Of a stretch of 64,000 nt of DNA, positions 37,711 through 50,699 are shown piece after piece (within the stretch, counting starts at the first letter, position 1; each line of letters opens with the position of its first letter). The stretch is from Prochilodus magdalenae. Taxonomy: Eukaryota > Chordata > Actinopteri > Characiformes > Prochilodontidae. Below the pieces are notes generated by a model. That model made no database searches. It saw only the letters and a program-made list of their open reading frames with translations, and was not told the DNA's origin. The translations under genes and the position numbers were made by a program. The DNA is taken from the NCBI GenBank assembly GCA_024036415.1, contig JAMWET010000516.1, positions 1-64,000 of the forward strand. The letters are read 5' to 3'.

Positions 37711-37909
37711 GCCAATCAAAGGACCTCTAACCAATCATGGTGCAGGAGGCGGGATTTGGTGGAATGTGGGTGGGATTGCAAAAAGAATGCCTCCAGAGAC
37801 ACCGTGGTTCTCCAAAGACAATGAAACAGAGAAGAAGAAGTAATAGTAGTAGTAGAAGAAGAACTCTGCAGTGTTAGAGAGAGATGGTAGCTGATCTGGT
37901 CTGCTGGAG
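37711..37909 (+). promoter_or_regulatory. ZNF2 promoter and non-coding first exon
   Basis: Two CCAAT boxes (37712-37716 and 37731-37735), GAGGCGGGATTTGG (GC box) and GTGGGTGGGATTGC, the shared CTCCAAAGACAATGAAACAG block, an AGTAATAGTAGTAGTAG run, then CTGGTCTGCTGGAG with donor GTAAAG at 37910. No in-frame ATG precedes the donor that would extend the zinc-finger frame, so this exon is probably 5'UTR. Confidence 0.6.
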
Positions 37910-38149
37910 GTAAAGACCTGTTTATCACTCTGTGTACTTTGTTCTTACTGAAACAGGAGGAGAAATGTTCTCTCTCTAAAAGTAAGCAGTAAAATATGTG
38001 GAATGTGTGCGCTAACAGAAGCAGCCTTCATCCAGACTGAGCTGAGGGGGCTAATGTTAGCATCTAGCTCTGTGATTGCAGGTTAGGGTTGTTTCTGACT
38101 ACTGTACACCAGTAGATCTAGTTAAATCTATTCAGACACATTTAAGAAT

Positions 38150-38524
38150 ATGGAGTGGAAACTGTGGGATTTTGCATTATTTGGAAAATTGGTGATCAGT
38201 TTGTTTAATTTTTTTTGGATAATTGGCTGTTTGCAGTGCAGTTTGGGTTTTGAGTCTCTGAATGTTATTGACGCTAATTCTGGAATAGAAGGATTGTCTG
38301 TCTTTACATTAATCTATTGTAATCTTACAGTATGTCTTTGTGCATATGAAGCTTGGTTTTATGTCATCTACATGTATCCTCCCGAAATTCTATCTTGGTG
38401 TAGAACTGCGGTACATGGCATGGCTTTAACTCTGACTGGTGCAGTCTCATCCATAACATCCATTTTTTGGATTTTTAGACTTTTCAACAGAACATCAGTA
38501 GAGTCAGAGGGAAATGTGTGTTAA
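38150..38524 (+). CDS. Hydrophobic ORF in ZNF2 intron, function unknown
   Basis: A 124-codon open frame with a membrane-protein look: hydrophobic stretches around residues 12-32 (LVISLFNFFWIIGCLQC), 48-70 (SVFTLIYCNLTVCLCAYEAW) and 88-108 (GMALTLTGAVSSITSIFWIF). A possible splice acceptor (GGCTGTTTGCAG) lies inside at about 38229-38240, so it may be an exon relic. The inverted copy at 46781-47137 stays open. By eye most base differences between the two copies change the amino acid, which argues against strong purifying selection. I do not recognise the family. It may be neutral intron DNA. Confidence 0.3.
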   Translation: MEWKLWDFALFGKLVISLFNFFWIIGCLQCSLGFESLNVIDANSGIEGLSVFTLIYCNLTVCLCAYEAWFYVIYMYPPEILSWCRTAVHGMALTLTGAVSSITSIFWIFRLFNRTSVESEGNVC

Positions 38525-38625
38525 TTATGTTCATGCAATGTTTGATTTTATTGCAGTTTTATTAAAGTGAAAAGCTGTAAAAACAAGCATGCACCATATT
38601 TATATAATAAAGCTAATGATAATTA

Positions 38626-38897
38626 TTATATTTTTAAAGTGGTTTCAGCATGCTGCATTCTCTGAAATTCATGGGTGTTGAATGCTCGGTTAGTAGGATA
38701 GACCGCTGCATATTCCAGCAGCTCTTTGCCCAGAGATTGTGGCCCTTCTGTTTCTGTGATATCCTCCCAGTCTGAAAACTTGCACACGACTGCCTCTTGG
38801 GAGGCTGCTGACCAGCATATTCTCCAAACCAAAGCACACTGCCCTCATTTTTATGGTCCTCTTTAACAAAAATAACATAACATGTTAACAAAAGCAT
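38626..38897 (-). other. Minus-strand open region in ZNF2 intron
   Basis: Three overlapping minus-strand frames are open, one reading VCKFSDWEDITETEGPQSLG and ELLEYAAVYPTNRAFN. The inverted partner (46420-46673) retains most of it with a 10-bp deletion after ATCCTACT. Looks like a degenerate exon or retrocopy of an unrecognised protein; no call possible. Confidence 0.3.
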
Positions 38898-39112
38898 GAA
38901 CTACATATACCTGAAGACTAAAACCACAATTCCTCTATCAGTTCTTTTACAGGTTAAATTTTTTTCTTTATAACATGAAGGGTTTTTTATTGTGTATTTA
39001 TCAAATTTCTATTTTCTATTTGCAGAATTATCTTCTGTTGCAAGTCTTCTCCTGCTGATAGTGTTCCTCAACAAACCTAAGAACACAAGAACAAAAAAAC
39101 TTTTGAACATGA

Positions 39113-40603
<1,491 letters not shown>

Positions 40604-41465
40604 AAACAGACCAATCAACCATTAGGACCTGATGTGAATAGGGACAGGGACACTTCCCAGTTTTTGTTTTGTTTTATGATCTTTATGTTGGAGTTTTGAA
40701 AGTTGTCTGGTTTCTATATACATCTTGCATGACCCTTTACCAAATGCTTTGTTATTCAAATGTTTGAATATCTCTTTATCACAGGGCTTCTACTGCTAGG
40801 AGGAGTACTCAACATCCCTCAGTTGCAGGTCGTTTGTAATGTGATTCCAAACAGAGACTCCTCACCTGTTTTTTTTTTTTTAAACTAATAAAAAGTGGTC
40901 TGATCGTTATCTAAGCCACAAATGTAGACAAACACCGGTTTGCATGCTGACCTAGAGCTTCACACCAGTACATGCAGTTCTTATAATTGATTCAATTGTC
41001 ATTTAAGAAGTTTAAATGTGTGTTTTGTAGTTGACATTTTATAATCCTAAGAGTTTTAGAAATGTCTACAATCCCAAGAAGTCAGGAGTCGTATTCAAGT
41101 AGGCACAACATTTGAAAACAATAGTTCTACAAATACGTTCAGTGGATGGGATATTGATGATAAAACCTAGTTTGGAGAAAAAGAAGGAGGTGCATTACAT
41201 CACTTTACCTGTTTGATGAGAATTAGGGAATCCCTGATCATCAACTTCAGAGCCGTAGATAGGCATCTACTGATTTCTGCTGATCCTATATCAAAGTCAA
41301 CCTTGGCATGTTCAGACACAAGAATCTTTGTTTATTTAGATGTACTGATTTTTGTTGACATGTCAAGAGGACTGATGCTATGTCCAAGCCTCTCAATCAT
41401 TACCCAGACTTTTTTTGTGTTTCCTTTCCAGTGTTGTCATGGTGATTGTTCTATGATACTGCATT

Positions 41466-41471
41466 ATTAAA
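41466..41471 (+). terminator. ZNF2 polyadenylation signal
   Basis: ATTAAA about 865 bp after the stop, in a block conserved with ZNF3 and ZNF4 3' regions (GTATGAACTTTGTATGCTG follows). Confidence 0.5.
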
Positions 41472-41529
41472 GAACCAGGTGTGGTTCTTCATGTATGAAC
41501 TTTGTATGCTGTCTTGTTTCTATGTACAG

Positions 41530-42870
41530 TATACACCAGAACAGAACTAACCCAAACACACAGTCTCACAGTGATAGTTTAATATACACACACCAGAACA
41601 GAACTAACCCAAACACACAGTCTCACAGTGATAGTTTAATATATACACACACCAGAACAGAACTAACCCAAACACAGTCTCACAGTGATAGCTAAATATA
41701 TACACACACCTGAACAGAACTAACCCAAACATACAGTCTCACAGTGATAGTTTAATATATACACCAGAACAGAACTAACCCAAACACACAGTCTCACAGT
41801 GATAGTTTAATATACACACCAGAACAGAACTAACCCAAACACACAGTCTCACAGTGATAGTTTAATATATACACACCAGAACAGAACTAACCCAAACACA
41901 CAGTCTCACAGTGATAGCTTAATATATACACACACCAGAACAGAACTAACCCAAACACACAGTCTCACAGTGACAGTTTAATATATACACCAGAACAGAA
42001 CTAACCCAAACACACAGTCACACAGTGACAGTTTAATATATACTCACACTAGAACAGAACTAGCCAAACACACAGTCTCACAGTGATAGCTTAATATATA
42101 CACACACCAGAACAGAACTAACCAAACACACAGTCTCACAGTGATAGCTTAATATATACACACACCAGAACAGAACTAACCCAAACACACAGTCTCACAG
42201 TGATAGTTTAATATACACACCAGAACAGAACTAACCCAAACACACAGTCTCACAGTGATGGTTTAATATATACACACCAGAACAGAACTAACCCAAACAC
42301 ACAGTCTCACAGTGATAGTTTAATATATACACCAGAACAGAACTAACCCAAACACACAGTCTCACAGTGACAGTTTAATATATACTCACACTAGAACAGA
42401 ACTAACCAAACACACAGTCTCACAGTGATAGCTTAATATATACACACACCAGAACAGAACTAACCCAAACACAGTCTCACAGTGATAGTTTAATATATAC
42501 ACCAGAACAGAACTAACCCAAACACACAGTCTCACAGTGATAGTTTAATATACACACCAGAACAGAACTAACCCAAACACACAGTCTCACAGTGATGGTT
42601 TAATATATACACACCAGAACAGAACTAACCCAAACACACAGTCTCACAGTGATCGTATAATATCTACACACCAGAACAGAACTAACCCAAACACACAGTC
42701 TCACAGTGATCGTATAATATCTACACACCAGAACAGAACTAACCCAAACACACGGTCTCACAGTGATCGTATAATATCTACACACCAGAACAGAACTAAC
42801 CCAGACACGCAGGCTCACAGTGATAGTTTAATATATACACACACCAGAACTAACCAAAACACACAGTAAT
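41530..42870. repeat. 24-unit minisatellite at the axis of the large palindrome
   Basis: Units of 54-61 bp on the pattern ACACCAGAACAGAACTAACC, CAAACACACAGTCTCACAGTG, ATAGTTTAATATAT. Private variants recur (TATACTCACACTAGAAC near 42040 and 42380; GATCGTATAATATCTACAC near 42650, 42708 and 42764), indicating higher-order duplication of about 340 bp and local homogenisation. The AGAACAGAACT core at about 41539 is the first copy; the last, near 42848, is truncated. The open frame on the minus strand (42600-42818) is only the repeat read through. Confidence 0.95.
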
Positions 42871-43265
42871 TTATCTGCATTGGTTTAGGTGGTAACTTAG
42901 GTGGTAACTGTTGCTGGTAATGCTGATTTTAAGTGTGAATGCGGGAGAGATGGAGGTGGGTCTTGCCCACCTAACAATAACTATGTCAAGTGGTGGCTCA
43001 CAGATTTCTGTTCTTTATATATGCTAATAGTAAAAATGATTTGGCATGGACATGAGTTTTTGACACTTCTGCCAGAGACACAGCTGTAAAAATCTGATTG
43101 GAATAATATTTCAGATGACCTCCAAATGTGGCTGTTTTTTTTAATTACTATTCTACTGCGCAAGCCTTTAATAACCCTATAAAATGTATATTTGTTTTAT
43201 ATATCTGAAGAATGTGGAGTGCTCTTCCTAGTAGGAGAATCTCTGTGATCAAGAGAGTTGTGCTC

Positions 43266-43271
43266 TTTAAT
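43266..43271 (-). terminator. ZNF3 polyadenylation signal
   Basis: Reads ATTAAA on the minus strand, the inverted counterpart of 41466-41471. The ZNF3 3' region is about 1.9 kb because of two extra segments. Confidence 0.45.
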
Positions 43272-43694
43272 AATGCAGTATCATAGAACAATCACCATGA
43301 CAACACTGGAGAGGAAACACTAAAAAGTCTGGGTAATGATTGAGAGGCTTGGACATAGCATCAGTCTTCTTGACATGTCAACAAAAAATCAGTACATCTA
43401 AATAAACAAAGATTCTTGTGTCTGAACATGCCATGGTTGACTTTGATATAGGATCAGCAGACATCAGTAGATGCCTATCTACAGCTCTGAAGTTGATGAT
43501 CAGGGATTCCCTAATACTCATCAAACAAGTAAAGTGATGTAATGCACCTCCTTCTTGTTCTCCAAACTAGGTTTTATCATCAATATCCCATCCACTGAAC
43601 GTATTTGTAGAACTATTGTTTCCAAATGTTGTGCCTACTTTAATACGACTCCTGACTTCTTGGGATTGTAGACAAACTCTTAGGATTATAACTT

Positions 43695-43930
43695 GTCAAC
43701 TACTGCATTTAGCCCCGGGTTCTGATTTAAATACTACTCTTAGCGCAGCTTTATGTATTGCATTGTAAACTAAATACAGCTTCCAGTCTTGGCCTGAGCA
43801 AACAATTTCTTTGACCTTTGGGGTCTCTGCATGATGGAATTATATGGCTTGGCATAAAGTGTAATCCATCTCCATTCATTGTCAGTCCATCTTTGCAATA
43901 GCTGGTGTATATGAGCTCAAAATAACAAAA
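43695..43930. mobile_element. ~230-bp segment present only in right arm
   Basis: The left arm reads GTGTTTTGTAGTTGACA at about 41021-41037 without it; the right arm has this segment between the two halves (CTTGTCAACTAC before, AACAAAACACACATTTAAAC after). Probably a small insertion (SINE- or MITE-sized) but no tRNA-like box or terminal repeat is evident. Confidence 0.4.
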
Positions 43931-44099
43931 CACACATTTAAACTTCTTGAATCACAATTGAATAAATTATAAGAACTGCACGTACTGGTGTGAAGCTCTA
44001 GGTCAGCATGCAAAACAGTGTACCTCTGCTACTTTAGCAAGTTTTACCTTTTACCGATTATTATATCTTTATTAGTTTAGCTCCCCCAATCAAAAATGA

Positions 44100-44265
44100 A
44101 TGCACTAAAAGTTCATCTCAGTATCTCAAATTTGCTGTGTAAAACTTTTAAGGCCATGAGGGAGCTGCTGCACTCATGAATGCTTCATGTCATTGTTACT
44201 GAGATCCAGATATTTCAGAGTTGAGGGCTTCACATGACTCCTTAGTGAGATTACAGTCAATTAGT
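44100..44265 (-). pseudogene. NLR-type LRR exon relic between ZNF2 and ZNF3
   Basis: On the minus strand an acceptor-like TTTTTATTCAG is followed by LIDCNLTKESCEALNS, then after a deletion/frameshift KYLDLSNNDMKHS and a stop. This is the first LRR of the fish NLRC3-like exon type (xCxLTxExCEALxS). It lies in an 800-bp segment missing from the left arm. Confidence 0.7.
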
Positions 44266-44850
44266 CTGAATAAAAAAAATAATACATGAACTTTAGTTAT
44301 TTAACAACCAAACAATTTATAAGGCCCTGGTAAAAAGAAACATTTGTTACCAAGTTTAGGAATGAAAAGTTTTTTATTTGCAAGATGTATTACCAAACTC
44401 TTAGATAAGGTGGTAGACGTTATATCATTGTATTCCTGTGGTTACAAGCATACTTAGAACGTCTTCATGTAAAAAAACACCCTAGTAAATGATCTTCTAT
44501 TCAAAGCTTTAAATGAAAAGCACATCTTCTACTCCCTCCGTCTAGCATCAGTCTGTCTGCTACACACTGTCTGAAGCCTCTTCACACCTTACCACAAGAA
44601 ATACAGATAAGTAGTAACATCTCCAGGAATAATTATCCAGAATTCCTCCTTAACATTGTAAAAGTCATATTTGGAGCTGTAAGAAAACATTTAGTGGATG
44701 TGATGATCCAATTCAATGGGTTTTTTTTTTTTTACTTTTTTTAGCCTTCACTGTAGATGATCTGTACAGTATATTACTGAAGATGCTCAAAAATACATTA
44801 AAAGTACAACCATTTATGTGGTATTAGGTCAGTTATATAGTGTTTGTCTA
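44266..44850. other. Right-arm-only segment
   Basis: Rest of the roughly 820-bp stretch with no left-arm counterpart. Contains T12 at about 44720-44732; no gene seen. Confidence 0.4.
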
Positions 44851-45162
44851 CATTTGTGGCTTAGATAACAATCAGACCACAAAAAACAGGTGAGGAGTCT
44901 CTGTTTGGAATCACATTACAAATGACCTCCAATTGAGGGATGTTGAGTACTCCTCCTTGCAGTACAACCCCTGTGATAAAGAGATATTCAAACATTTGAA
45001 TAACAAAGCATTTGGTAAAGGGTCATGCAAGATGTATATAGAGACCAGACAACTTTCAAAACTCCAACATAAAGATCATAAAACAAAACAAAAACTGGGA
45101 AGTGTCCCTGTCCCTATTCACATCAGGTCCTAATGGTTGATTGGTCTGTTTTTAGACTTGTG

Positions 45163-46017
<855 letters not shown>

Positions 46018-46419
46018 TTATAAAGAAAAAAATGTAACCTGAAATAGCTGCATTTTCTGATATTCATAAAATATTTGTTTTTTCTCTTGCTACAGGATCC
46101 ACAACACACACACAAAAAAATAAAAACTCAAGGGTATGTCACAGTGCCTGTGCCCATATTTTAATGCTCTGGATTGCAAGGTAAATTCCTTAAACAAAAT
46201 GTGGAGCCCATATGGAACACATTGTTTGATATGCTAGATTCTGTACCTCAACTGTAGGATCACATTGTAACTGTACTAACAGCAAACAATTAATGTGAAA
46301 AGACTGGATGGATTGATACTCTGCATACTCATTGATGAAAGCATGTGGCAGCAGGTTGACATGGTTGTAAAAGAACTGATTGAGGAATTGTGGTTTTAGT
46401 CTTTAGGTATACGTAGTTT

Positions 46420-46673
46420 ATGCTTTTGTTAACATATTATGCTATTTTTGTTAAAGAGGACCATAAAAATGAAGGCAGGGTGCTTTGGTTTGGAGAATAT
46501 GCTGGTCAGCAGCCTCCCAAGAGGCAGTCGTGTGCAAGTTTTCAGACTGGGAGGATATCACAGAAACAGAAGGGCCACAATCTCTGGGCAAAAAGCCGCT
46601 GGAATATACAGCTGTCTATCCTACTGACACCCATGAATTTAGAGAATGCAGCATGCTGAAACCACTTTATTAA
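46420..46673 (+). other. Partner of 38626-38897 in ZNF3 intron
   Basis: Plus-strand copy of the unrecognised open region (VLWFGEYAGQQPPKRQS in one frame, VVCKFSDWEDITETEGPQSL in another). Lacks a short segment present in the left copy. Confidence 0.3.
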
Positions 46674-46780
46674 ATATTATAATTATTATTAGCTTTATTA
46701 TATAAATAAGGTGCATGCTTGTTTTTACAGCTTTTCACTTTAATGAAACTGCACTTAAACCAAACATTGCACGAACATAA

Positions 46781-47137
46781 TTACCACACATTTCCCTCTG
46801 ACTCTACTGATGTTCTGCTGGACAGTCTAAAAACCCAAAAAATGGATGTTATGGATGAGACTGCACCAGTCAGAGTTAAAGCCATGTCATGTACCGCAGT
46901 TCTACACCAAGATAGAATTTCAAGAGGATATATGTAGATGACATAAAACCAAGCTTCATATGCACAAAGACATACTGTAAGATTACAATAGATTAATGTA
47001 AAGACAGACAATCCTTCTTCTCCAGCATTAGCATCAATAGCAGTCAGAGACTCAAAACCCAGACTGCACTGCAAACAGCCAATTATCCAAAAAGAATTAA
47101 ACAAAATGCACAGTGACGAAACATTGTGAGCAAACAT
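46781..47137 (-). CDS. Hydrophobic ORF in ZNF3 intron, function unknown
   Basis: A 118-codon counterpart of 38150-38524: shares GLSVFTLIYCNLTVCLCAYE and ALTLTGAVSSITSIFW, with about a dozen substitutions. It has a different N-terminus (MFAHNVSSLCILFN) because the copies diverge upstream of a possible acceptor. The left arm lacks about 100 bp present here (47110-47215). Not recognised. Confidence 0.3.
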   Translation of the reverse strand: MFAHNVSSLCILFNSFWIIGCLQCSLGFESLTAIDANAGEEGLSVFTLIYCNLTVCLCAYEAWFYVIYIYPLEILSWCRTAVHDMALTLTGAVSSITSIFWVFRLSSRTSVESEGNVW

Positions 47138-47486
47138 TCTGCCCCTTCAACTAAAACAGTAGCAAATCCCATTTACTTGGACTTAAAAAACGGATCACCC
47201 CTTTTCTAAATGATGCAGCAAATCCCACAGTTTCCACTCCATATTCCTAAATGCTTTTGGATAGATTTTACTAGATCTACTGGTCTACAGTAGTCATAAA
47301 CAACCCTAACCTGAAAGCACAGAGCTAGGTGCTAACATTAGCCCCTCAGCTCAGCTCAGTCTGGATGAAGGCTGCTTCTGTTAGCGCACACATTCCACAT
47401 ATTTTACTGCTTACTTTTAGAGAGAGAACATTTCTCCTCCTGTTTCAGTAAGAACAGAGTAAACAGAGTGATAAACAGGTCTTTAC

Positions 47487-47690
47487 CTCCAGCAGATCAG
47501 ACCAGCTACCGTCTCTCTCTAACGCTGCAGAGTTCCTCTTCTTCTACTACTATTACTTCTTCTTCTCTGTTTCATTGTCTTTGGAGGACCACGGTGTCTC
47601 TGGAGGCGTTATTTTTGCAATCCCACCCACATTCCACCAAATCCCGCCTCCTGTACTATGATTGGTTAGAGGTCCTTTGATTGCCTGTCC
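47487..47690 (-). promoter_or_regulatory. ZNF3 promoter and non-coding first exon
   Basis: Mirror of the ZNF2 promoter: ATTGG at 47661-47665, GC box (CCCGCCTCC at 47643), TTCATTGTCTTTGGAGGACC, and the donor GTAAAG (reverse of 47481-47486) after CTGGAG. Confidence 0.6.
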
Positions 47691-47699
47691 GAGAGACGG

Positions 47700-48910
47700 T
47701 TCTTATTACTGGATTAACCCCATCTGAGGATCTGCAGCGGATCTAACAGGAGAGTTTATCCCAGTTCAGCACAGCGGGACACTTTAACTCTCTACTGCTT
47801 TCAGTAACTTACACCTAAATCACACACCTAGACAAAGACTCCAGATAGTCCTTTGTGCATTCAGTAGAATCTCCAGTAGAACTTATTTAGGTAGTTGGTG
47901 ATGTGGTGGTTAGTCAGCTTGTTGAGGAGTTTGGGGGTCTTTCTTACCTTTCAAGCTTTCTAGCTTGTGATCAAGTCATTTAAGGCTAAAGGCTGAAGTT
48001 GGGTTGTTAGAAACTTTTCACACTTTGTGAATGTTTATTGCTTATTTGCCTAGCTCCCACAAAGCTCCCATTACAAGATGTTGTGCCTGTTCATATTCAA
48101 AACATACACATAACTTTGGCACAGAAATCAGCCCTGGCTGTAGACTAATATCAAACGTTATTCAGGTCTAAAGATGGCCACAGCTAAGGAGACCTTGAGA
48201 TCCAGCTTTGTGAAGAACGTAATTCATTTTTTTTCCCTTTTAAATCACACAGATCCAGAAAGAGATCAACAACATCTGTATACACACATATACACAGATT
48301 GGAGGATACACAAACAGATTATGCAGTGTGTGTGGTTCAGGTTTAGGGCATAACAATGAAACAGAAACAGACAAGACAACATTTCCTGAGTCCTGTTTTT
48401 ATCCTGGTCTTGCCTCCATGATCCACTCTAAACAACCAACAGCAGCACTTTGCTAAAGGGTAGCGTTCTTACTTCTCCATAACTAACATAAACCTACACG
48501 GACATTTATTAAGACTACATCCACAACGTTTTTAAAAAAGACTGTCTAGTTGATTTATGACTCATGCCAAAAGACTCTAAAGCGATGTAGATTAACATAA
48601 ACAATTAACTCTCAAGGGTTGACAAGCCCAATGGTGAGATAAAGGTATTACAAATCTTTGCATGTTTTATCCTTAAAACAGAAACCACATTCAGAAACCC
48701 TTGAATAATTTACATTTTGAATGTATATGGGTAGAACATTTAGTAGCGAACATATATCCAGAAAATTGTAAGGAGATTAAAAGCAACAACATGCACAGTT
48801 CAGCCTCTGAATCAGAAAGCAGCTCCAGTCAGCAACCACCATCATAGAAGACAAAAAGTCACGGTAATGCCACTTTACCACCACTCTAAAGGTGTACTGA
48901 ACATTGCTGC
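47700..48910. repeat. Duplicated upstream block, ZNF3 unit
   Basis: Inverted match of 36441-37700. Non-coding; shares the GTTATGCCCTAAACCTGAACC block and a TATACACACA stretch. Confidence 0.7.
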
Positions 48911-48959
48911 AATCAGTGTATTGAAAGCTGTTAATCACATGGTGATGCATATGATAATA

Positions 48960-49440
48960 AGGAAGGATATGGTGTTACCATATGGGGGCTGAGATGGGGA
49001 CATGAAGTATCTGTGAGTGTCCACGGTTTGATTTAGAGGCATGTGGAAATGAGGAGTTGATGTTGATGCTTATAGATGTTGATGAACATAGGAATTGGGG
49101 TGTGAAGTGTTTTAGCATGTGAGGATGGGGGATGGGATACTGTTGAAGCACCTGATGATGAGAAAGCAGTAGTTTTGAATTATATTGGGATGTTGTTGAA
49201 ACATTTGGGGATGGTGTTGCAGCCCATAGGTTTGGAACAGCAATGAAACACATGAGGAAGCAATGGTGTTACATCACATGGCAAAACAGTGGGAATGGGA
49301 TAGGAAAAAGTTTAAACACTGGTGGATGGGGTTAGGACAGTGTTAAAGGATGTAGGGATGGGGATGGAATAGTAATATAGCATGTGCTGATTGGAAGGGG
49401 ATGTGGATGTTGTCGAAGCATGTGGGATGGAGTAGATGTA
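48960..49440. repeat. Degenerate minisatellite, right arm
   Basis: Inverted partner of 35930-36440 (GGATGGGGATGGAATAG, TTGAAGCA words). An open minus-strand frame (48975-49253) is low-complexity, not a gene. Confidence 0.6.
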
Positions 49441-49639
49441 GGTATGTAAAGGATGTACAATGCACCAGACACATCTACGGTATTGACTGGCACCCTAACT
49501 TTCTCAACCATGTAGTGAAACAGACCTGGAGCAGATGGTTGTAGTGTGATAGTGCCCCCTGCTGCAGATTGTTGGTAATAGCCTCATAGTACCCGTGCTT
49601 CATGTGTGGGTTCACAAACATACCCACACATCTGAATCA

Positions 49640-49765
49640 GCTAATACTGACTGAGGTCCAGATATTTAGATATTTCAGTAAGGAGTTTGCTGATTTTAGA
49701 GCTGACAGAGCCCAGAATTTCACAAACTGTTTCCCGAAGTTTGCAGAAAGCCAAGTCTACAAAAG
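49640..49765 (-). pseudogene. NLR-type LRR exon relic, right arm
   Basis: The reverse strand reads an acceptor-like CATCTTTTGTAG followed by ALSANFGKQFVKFWAL in one frame and ISKYLDLSQY in the LRR frame. Inverted partner of 35571-35690, with independent small changes. Confidence 0.6.
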
Positions 49766-50159
49766 ATGAGAAAGTACAACAGCAGCACACTCAATAAATG
49801 AAATAAACTCAAAAGTATATCACTGTGTTTTGATTACATGCTTTCAATTATTTTTTTAAATAATTGTCTATATATACATGACGCCAAGTGGTGCAGCAGA
49901 TTTAGGGTCCTTAAACCAACGAATCCTAAATAATAACTTTGTGTATTTGTTAACACATTGTGGTGCCTTCTCATCATTTTTTCTGTTCATGAAGCCTCCT
50001 CAGTACAGCAGAGAGAGTACAACAGTTATATTTAATTAATAAATTAGTAATTTAACTTATTAGTCATTTAATGCTCTACTAAATCTGTAACTTATTGTTT
50101 AATCCAAATGATATACCATCCCATACAGATTATGTCTCTGTAAACCTTGTGGGGAGAAA

Positions 50160-50335
50160 GCCTGCTTAAATCTGGGTTCAGCTCTACAATCAATAAACCT
50201 CTCCCTGAATGAGCTGGACTTCAGTAACAATGATCTGCAGGAATCAGAAGTGCATGTGCTCTCTGCTGAACTGAAAAGGTCTTGGTGTAAAACTGGAAAT
50301 GCTCTTGTCATCATCATACCAGTCATGTATATGTA
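50160..50335 (+). pseudogene. NLR-type LRR exon relic, ZNF4 unit
   Basis: The plus strand gives STINKPLPE in one frame and SLNELDFSNNDLQESE plus VHVLSAELKRSW in the LRR frame. Partner of 35035-35165 and related to 63152-63375. Confidence 0.75.
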
Positions 50336-50699
50336 TTAGTATAACATATGTACAATATGTACAGCATCAACATCTAGCATAAATGTACACATAAACATGT
50401 TTGTAGAACGGGCATACTGTAACAAGTTAAAGGGCTGCCCCACACACTTTTGGCTGCCTTCGTCATTGATTGCAGAATCAGAGTGAGCTTTTTAAGGTGT
50501 AATTGTGCTTTTGTTTTGTCTTGTTGGATATCAGTGTTGATGTACCAGTCTTGGTGATTACTGTATATTGCCACTTGAGCTTTGCTGTATCACATCCACA
50601 TGCACATCCTTCTGCAGCATCCCCTTCCCATCTGCACATGCTAAATCCCTATCTCTACATCCTTACATCCTATCATGCGCTGCACATTGGTTGACGCTA

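Noticed and set aside
42600..42818. Open frame with repeated VWVSSVLVCRYYTITVR
   Set aside because: It is the minisatellite unit read on the minus strand where unit length happens to be a multiple of three; other units break it.
41530..42870. CRISPR-like array (regular direct repeats)
   Set aside because: No unique spacers; the whole 54-61 bp unit repeats and the host is a vertebrate. It is a minisatellite.
43641..43655. T7-promoter-like TAATACGACTC, possible vector contamination
   Set aside because: Only 11 bases match, it lacks CACTATAG, and the surrounding sequence aligns to the other palindrome arm.
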